Assembly: GCF_014773275.1 (NCBI RefSeq)
Contig: NZ_JACWMW010000001.1
Coordinates: 1,240,001-1,304,000, forward strand
DNA: 64,000 nucleotides
Reading direction: 5' to 3'
DNA from: Mucilaginibacter rigui
Lineage (GTDB): Bacteria; Bacteroidota; Bacteroidia; Sphingobacteriales; Sphingobacteriaceae
Shown here: positions 59,464 through 64,000 of the stretch, one piece after another
How the letters are laid out: every line of letters starts with the position of its first letter
Position numbering within the stretch: the stretch's first letter is position 1
Made by a program: the position numbers and the translations under genes
Notes under the pieces: model-generated
What the model was told of the DNA's origin: nothing
Database searches by the model: none
Seen by the model: the letters and a program-made list of their open reading frames with translations, nothing else

Positions 59464-62061
59464 ATGGGTGCAGAGCAGGAAAGGTTAAAGAATACAGGTT
59501 GGAAAAAATGGGGTCCTTACGTAAGTGACCGCCAATGGGGTACAGTACGCGAAGATTATAGTGCCGATGGCGATGCCTGGAACTATATAACCCATGATAT
59601 TGCCCGCAGCAAAGCTTACCGCTGGGGCGAGGAAGGCATTGCCGGTATTTGCGATCACGAACAGCTCCTCTGTTTTTCTGTAGCGTTATGGAACAAGAAG
59701 GATGCCATCTTGAAAGAACGTTTCTTTGGCCTCAGTAACGCCGAGGGTAACCATGGCGAAGATGTAAAAGAACTGTATTACTATCTGGATAATACGCCCA
59801 CGCATTCCTACATGAAAATGCTGTACAAATATCCGCAGCAGCAATTCCCGTATGACCATTTGGTTGAAGAAAGCAAAAAACGCGACCGCACACAAGCTGA
59901 ATACGAATTGATGGATACCGGGATATTCAGCAATGATGAATATTTTGATGTATTTGTAGAATACGCCAAGCAATCAACCGATGATATCCTTATAAAAATT
60001 ACGGTACATAACAGGGGCAAGGCCGATGCAAGTTTAAATGTGCTGCCAACAGTTTGGTTCCGCAACACATGGGAGTGGGGCTATGACGATTATAAGCCGC
60101 AATTATCCGCAGAGAATAACAAGATTAAAATTGACCATAAAGAATTGGGCAACCTTTGGTTAGCGGCAGAGGGCGATGCCCAAATGCTGTTTTGCGATAA
60201 CCAAACCAATACCAAACGTTTTAATAACGTTGAGGATGGCAAATCTTTTTACAAGGATGGCATTAACGACTATATTGTAAACGGTGCTGCAACGGTTAAT
60301 CCGGCTAATACAGGTACTAAAGCAGCCTTTAACCGCGATGTTACCATTGCGGCAGGTGAAAGTACTGTTATTCGTTTAAGGTTATCTGACAAGGCCGAAA
60401 ATGCATTTGATGATTTCGATGGGGTATTTGCAGCGCGCCAACAGGAAGCCGGCGAATTTTATAAAGCACTTCGCCCTGCTAAAGAAAGCGACGCCAAAGC
60501 GCAGATCCAACGCCAGGCATTTGCAGGTATGCTTTGGAACAAGCAGTTTTATTATTACAATATCCACCAGTGGCTAAACGGCGACCCGGCAGAATCTGCC
60601 CCGCCTGCCCAAAGGCAGCATCAGCGTAACAGCAAGTGGCAGCATTTTAACAGCCAGGATATCATTTCCATGCCCGATAAATGGGAGTACCCCTGGTTTG
60701 CCGCATGGGACCTTGCTTTTCATTGCATCCCGCTGGCATCTGTAGATATGGGCTTTGCCAAAAGGCAGCTTAACCTGCTGGTACGCGATTGGTATATGCA
60801 CCCTAACGGGCAATTACCCGCTTACGAGTGGGATTTTAGCGACGCCAACCCGCCCGTACTGGCCATGGCCACCTGGAAAATTTACCAGATGGATAAACAG
60901 GCCAACGGCGGAGAGGGCGATGAGTTTTTCCTGGAGCGTATTTTCCATAAGCTGATGCTCAACTTTACGTGGTGGGTTAACCGTAAGGACGAGGCCGGTA
61001 ATAATATATTTGAGGGGGGCTTTTTAGGGCTGGATAACATTGGTGTGTTTGACCGTAACACCCGTTTTGCCAACGGCGCTCATCTTGAGCAGGTTGATGG
61101 CACCAGCTGGATGGCCATGTATTCGCTCAATTTACTACGTATAGCTGCGGAGCTGGCCATTACCAACAAGGCTTATGCCGATATCGCCTCTAAGTTTTTT
61201 GAGCACTTTATTTATATTTCGGCTGCTATGTCAAGCCTGGGTGAGGGGGGCAGCAGTGGGTTATGGGACGAGGCCGACGGCTTTTTTTACGACCAGCTGC
61301 GTATGCCTGACGGCTCGGCTGAGAAGATGAAGGTACGCAGTATTGTTGGCCTGATACCCTTATTCGCCACCGAAGTGCTTGACGATTCAGACATCGATAG
61401 CAACCCTATCTTTCGTGACAGGATGGACTGGTTTAAAGCCAACCGGCCCGACCTGGTTGCGCTGGTATCTCACTGGGACGAAAAAAGTTCATCGGGCAAA
61501 CACCTGATAAGCCTTTTACGCGGGCACCGCATGAAGGGCATCCTGAAATATATGCTGGATGAGAACGAGTTTTTAAGCCCGTACGGTATCAGGTCGCTTT
61601 CCAAATATCACCTCAATAACCCGTTCAGCGCAAATATTAATGGCACCCAGTTCAGCATAAATTATACTCCGGCCGAAAGCGACAGCAATATGTTTGGCGG
61701 CAACAGTAACTGGCGCGGACCCGTATGGATGCCTATTAATTACCTGATCATAGAAAGCCTGAACCATTTTTACCAGTATTACGGCGATGAGCTGACTGTA
61801 GAATGCCCAACGGGATCTGGTAATATGATGAACCTTAAAGAGGTGGCCAACGAAATTTACAGGCGTATCTCAAACCTTTTTATGCCTGACGAGAACGGCC
61901 GCCGCCCTATAAACGGCACCGATGAAAAAGCGCAGACCGATCCCAACTTTAAAGATCATATACTGTACTACGAATACTTTAACGGCGATACCGGCGAGGG
62001 CTTAGGCGCAGCCCACCAAACCGGCTGGACTGGCTTGATTGCTAATTGCCTGTATCATTAA
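59464..62061 (+). CDS. GH63/MGH-like glucosidase
   Basis: An 865-residue protein of the (alpha/alpha)6-barrel glucosidase group related to GH63 and mannosylglycerate-hydrolase-like enzymes. The N-terminus has WKKWGPYVSDRQWGTVREDY and SKAYRWGEEGIAGICDHEQL; the middle DKWEYPWFAAWDLAFHCIPL is the catalytic-acid region (Asp in AAWDLAF), and GNSNWRGPVWMPINYLIIES with HQTGWTGLIANCLYH at the end are further barrel signatures. There is no signal peptide, which suggests action on cytoplasmic oligosaccharides or compatible solutes. It follows the dipeptidase gene by nine bases, in an otherwise amino-acid-related operon; the link is not obvious. Confidence 0.85.
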   Translation: MGAEQERLKNTGWKKWGPYVSDRQWGTVREDYSADGDAWNYITHDIARSKAYRWGEEGIAGICDHEQLLCFSVALWNKKDAILKERFFGLSNAEGNHGEDVKELYYYLDNTPTHSYMKMLYKYPQQQFPYDHLVEESKKRDRTQAEYELMDTGIFSNDEYFDVFVEYAKQSTDDILIKITVHNRGKADASLNVLPTVWFRNTWEWGYDDYKPQLSAENNKIKIDHKELGNLWLAAEGDAQMLFCDNQTNTKRFNNVEDGKSFYKDGINDYIVNGAATVNPANTGTKAAFNRDVTIAAGESTVIRLRLSDKAENAFDDFDGVFAARQQEAGEFYKALRPAKESDAKAQIQRQAFAGMLWNKQFYYYNIHQWLNGDPAESAPPAQRQHQRNSKWQHFNSQDIISMPDKWEYPWFAAWDLAFHCIPLASVDMGFAKRQLNLLVRDWYMHPNGQLPAYEWDFSDANPPVLAMATWKIYQMDKQANGGEGDEFFLERIFHKLMLNFTWWVNRKDEAGNNIFEGGFLGLDNIGVFDRNTRFANGAHLEQVDGTSWMAMYSLNLLRIAAELAITNKAYADIASKFFEHFIYISAAMSSLGEGGSSGLWDEADGFFYDQLRMPDGSAEKMKVRSIVGLIPLFATEVLDDSDIDSNPIFRDRMDWFKANRPDLVALVSHWDEKSSSGKHLISLLRGHRMKGILKYMLDENEFLSPYGIRSLSKYHLNNPFSANINGTQFSINYTPAESDSNMFGGNSNWRGPVWMPINYLIIESLNHFYQYYGDELTVECPTGSGNMMNLKEVANEIYRRISNLFMPDENGRRPINGTDEKAQTDPNFKDHILYYEYFNGDTGEGLGAAHQTGWTGLIANCLYH

Positions 62062-62147
62062 TGTGTTAATTAGACACAATTAAATTTCCTGCTTTAAATT
62101 ATTTGATTTAGATTTACTTACCAAGTAAATCTAAATTACCAATCAGT

Positions 62148-63071
62148 ATGAATTTTAACAGGCGCAAGTTTTTGCAAAGCACGGGCACGTTGGTGCTTGG
62201 CAGTGCGGTTTTATCAGGTAAAGCGGCATCGTACATCATTAAGCATCCGGTAGGTTTGCAACTATTCACCTTTTTTAATATTATAGATAATGATGTGAAG
62301 GGCACCTTAACCAAGGTGGCTGCTGCGGGGTATAGCGAAATAGAATCGGCATTCAGCAAAAAGGGCGGGTATTACGGAATGAAGCCCAAAGAGTTTAAAG
62401 CCCTGGCTAATGATCTGCATTTATCATGGAAATCGCACCATGTGCTTGGCGCGCCTTTTAAACTGCCTGCCGGTGCTAAAATGCCAACCACGCCCGATGG
62501 TAAACCCATGGTTTTACCGCCTATGCTAAACCTGCAGGATAATATGCAGCAACTGGTTGATGAGGCTGCCGAAGGTGGCGTTAAGTATCTGGTATGTGCC
62601 AATACCCCAACCGGCACTCCTGAAGAGTTGAAAGCATCAATAAAAGTATTAAATAAAACTGCCGAGGCGGCTACAAAAGCGGGCCTTACCTTCGCTTACC
62701 ATAACCATGATGCTGAATTTAAAATATTGAGCGACGGAACTATCCCTTACGACCTGTTGCTATCAGAAACAGACCCTAAACACCTTAAAATGGAGCTTGA
62801 CCTGGCGTGGGCCGTTAAGGCGGGGAAAAACCCGGTTGACCTGTTTAAGCAGAACCCTGGCCGTTTCCCGCTATGGCATTTAAAAGACCTGGATGCCAGC
62901 CGGGAAAACATTATGCCCGTAGGTAGCGGCACTATTGATTTTAAACCCATATTTGCGGCGGCAGAAACAGCCGGGATGCGCAGCTTTTTTGTAGAACACG
63001 ATATGCCGAAAGATGCCTTTGCAAGCATTAACAGCAGCATAAAGTATATTAATAAGAATTTAAGCGTATAG
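62148..63071 (+). CDS. Exported sugar phosphate isomerase/epimerase-like TIM-barrel protein
   Basis: A 307-residue protein with an N-terminal Tat-like signal (NRRKFLQSTGTLVLGSAVLS) and an AP-endonuclease-2-type TIM barrel: GLQLFTFFNIIDNDVKGTL, AAAGYSEIESAF, KYLVCANTPTG, FAYHNHDAEF, LKMELDLAWAV, WHLKDLDA and FVEHDM. His, Glu and Asp residues typical of metal-binding xylose-isomerase-like enzymes lie in YHNHD, MELDL and WHLKD. Such exported isomerase-like proteins are numerous in Bacteroidota, where they act in unusual sugar oxidation. The gap of 86 bases after the GH63-like gene could hold its own promoter. Confidence 0.83.
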   Translation: MNFNRRKFLQSTGTLVLGSAVLSGKAASYIIKHPVGLQLFTFFNIIDNDVKGTLTKVAAAGYSEIESAFSKKGGYYGMKPKEFKALANDLHLSWKSHHVLGAPFKLPAGAKMPTTPDGKPMVLPPMLNLQDNMQQLVDEAAEGGVKYLVCANTPTGTPEELKASIKVLNKTAEAATKAGLTFAYHNHDAEFKILSDGTIPYDLLLSETDPKHLKMELDLAWAVKAGKNPVDLFKQNPGRFPLWHLKDLDASRENIMPVGSGTIDFKPIFAAAETAGMRSFFVEHDMPKDAFASINSSIKYINKNLSV

Positions 63072-63092
63072 GTTTAATGAATTTGTACAGGT

Positions 63093-63359
63093 TTATTGTA
63101 GGTAAGCCTGTACAAATTCATCATTGTTAATAGCAACAATCAAAGCATTCAGGAAAGCCTTTTCCGGCGAATTATCGGCTACTTTATTAGCCTGATCTTC
63201 TAATACATCAAGATAAGCTACCGCTTCCTGTTCGTCTTCAAACAGCAATATTAAACTGCCGTTTACTTCGGTGTCAAAGCCACCAGTTGGGGCGGGTAAG
63301 TTATAGTTTTGAAGCACATTGCCTACAAATCCTGCCTGCGCTGTATCTATTTTAAGCAT
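63093..63359 (-). CDS. Small acidic protein of unknown function
   Basis: An 88-residue protein without signal or membrane segment. It reads MLKIDTAQAGFVGNVLQNYN at the start, then a strand-helix pattern with many Asp and Glu (LLFEDEQEAVAYLDVLEDQA, FLNALIVAINNDEFVQAYLQ). No motif recognised. It is 30 bases downstream of the DUF4251 gene on the same strand and may be cotranscribed. Confidence 0.5.
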   Translation of the reverse strand: MLKIDTAQAGFVGNVLQNYNLPAPTGGFDTEVNGSLILLFEDEQEAVAYLDVLEDQANKVADNSPEKAFLNALIVAINNDEFVQAYLQ

Positions 63360-63389
63360 AATGTTTATGGTTTATAAGGTAACCATTAA

Positions 63390-63905
63390 TTACACCTTCG
63401 GTTTGCTTCTTTCTTTTATATAACCGTTAAAACGTATCTGCTGCCTGTTCATACTTACTACGGTAAGGTCGGCATTGCCATTAGTGTACACCTGTAAGGT
63501 CATTTGTGTGGCGTTGCGGGTATCGTTAGCTTTTATATTGATGGTGTAACTACCATCCTTTTTTGTTTTGGCGGCATAATCAAACCTGGTTGATTTAAAT
63601 TTAATGCCGTTATCGTCGCTGCTGTTATAACCAGCGCCAGAATATGCTACGCCAAAATAGGGTAAATAAGCTTCAACAGTATCGGGGCTAACCGTAAGGT
63701 CATAAGGCGATGTAAGATACCTGGACCCACCGCCACTCGGGTACATATATGATGCCTGGAAAATATAGTTTTTTGAATCGATAAGGCTTTTTATCTCGGC
63801 AGCCTTCTTTGCTTCTTTTATGGCTTTTTGGCTTTGCGCACCAGCCGGATTAACCACAGCAACTGCTATAAGCAGCGCGAATAATATTTTCACTAAAGTT
63901 TTCAT
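63390..63905 (-). CDS. DUF4251 exported protein
   Basis: A 171-residue protein with a signal peptide ending PAGA. Residues 35-165 match DUF4251: NYIFQASYMYPSGGGSRYLT, YDLTVSPDTVEAYLPYFGVA, GYNSSDDNGIKFKSTRFDY, YTINIKANDTRNATQMTLQV and RQQIRFNGYI. The family is restricted mainly to Bacteroidota, predicted periplasmic or outer-membrane associated, with no known function. First gene of a likely two-gene unit. Confidence 0.87.
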   Translation of the reverse strand: MKTLVKILFALLIAVAVVNPAGAQSQKAIKEAKKAAEIKSLIDSKNYIFQASYMYPSGGGSRYLTSPYDLTVSPDTVEAYLPYFGVAYSGAGYNSSDDNGIKFKSTRFDYAAKTKKDGSYTINIKANDTRNATQMTLQVYTNGNADLTVVSMNRQQIRFNGYIKERSKPKV

Positions 63906-64000
63906 TTTTAATTGCTTAAATAAATATAACGTAGTTTTTGTTAGACTTTGTATAGGGTTAAAGGTTTAATTAATTATTGATAATGAGCGGTTTGAAAATA

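Noticed and set aside
1..64000. tRNA, rRNA, CRISPR array, prophage or transposase genes
   Set aside because: I looked for tRNA-like T-loop and acceptor patterns, regularly spaced repeats, and phage or transposase proteins and found none; a covariance-model scan would be needed to rule out small RNAs.

Overview
The window looks like a chromosomal segment from a Bacteroidota genome of the Sphingobacteriaceae type, probably Mucilaginibacter or a close relative. I infer this from promoter boxes of the form TAnnTTTG, near absence of Shine-Dalgarno sequences, many lipoproteins and secreted glycoside hydrolases (GH3, GH29, GH97, a GH63-like enzyme), Bacteroidota-typical families (DUF4142, DUF4199, DUF4251, DUF4268, YXWGXW), a SusB-like enzyme, and dispersed palindromic repeats between genes. 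Assignment is from sequence feel, not from a search. I saw no rRNA, tRNA, CRISPR array, prophage or insertion sequence; gene order looks like stable chromosome.

Layout. 1-3.6 kb: a minus-strand sulfite reductase and siroheme operon (reductase, cobA, precorrin-2 dehydrogenase running off the left edge), preceded by a 24-codon leader ORF with tandem Cys codons and an intrinsic terminator, a likely cysteine attenuator. 3.8-10.9 kb: an arginine group (arginine decarboxylase, CtlX, arginine deiminase, argS). 11-18.3 kb: small lipoproteins, 3-hydroxyacyl-CoA dehydrogenase, bioF-bioD, a LexA/CI-like S24 repressor divergent from a degenerate GIY-YIG protein, and msrB. 18.4-24 kb: a peptidase/beta-propeller/outer-membrane-barrel fusion and a bifunctional penicillin-binding protein. 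24.2-31.2 kb: a frameshifted VOC gene, a MOSC protein, a GMC oxidoreductase with ThuA, an M28 peptidase, and an OmpA/PRC-barrel pair. 31.2-38.7 kb: FUSC membrane protein, ppc, DUF4142, DUF763 and DUF4268 proteins.

38.8-43.5 kb holds glycan-degrading enzymes (GH3, GH29 and a frameshifted SMP-30-like gene). 43.5-49.4 kb has two glycosyltransferases divergent from an operon that encodes an RsbU/RsbV/RsbW-type partner-switching module and an acyltransferase. 49.5-51.7 kb has a thioredoxin-reductase-like flavoprotein, a membrane-anchored LuxR regulator and a DUF4199 protein. 51.7-55.7 kb has a phytanoyl-CoA dioxygenase-like protein divergent from an AraC regulator and a GH97 enzyme. 55.9-63.1 kb has a GNAT protein and then an operon of RidA, D-threonine-aldolase-like enzyme, M19 dipeptidase, GH63-like glucosidase and a sugar isomerase-like protein. 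The window ends with two small genes, one DUF4251.

The strongest candidates for a second look are the cysteine leader/attenuator at 3452-3599, the partner-switching operon at 45723-49406, the repressor with an apparently nuclease-dead GIY-YIG partner at 16614-17838, and an orphan terminator with a small ORF upstream of the YXWGXW gene at 11305-11431. Two genes are broken by single-base deletions in short homopolymers, which could equally be sequencing errors.
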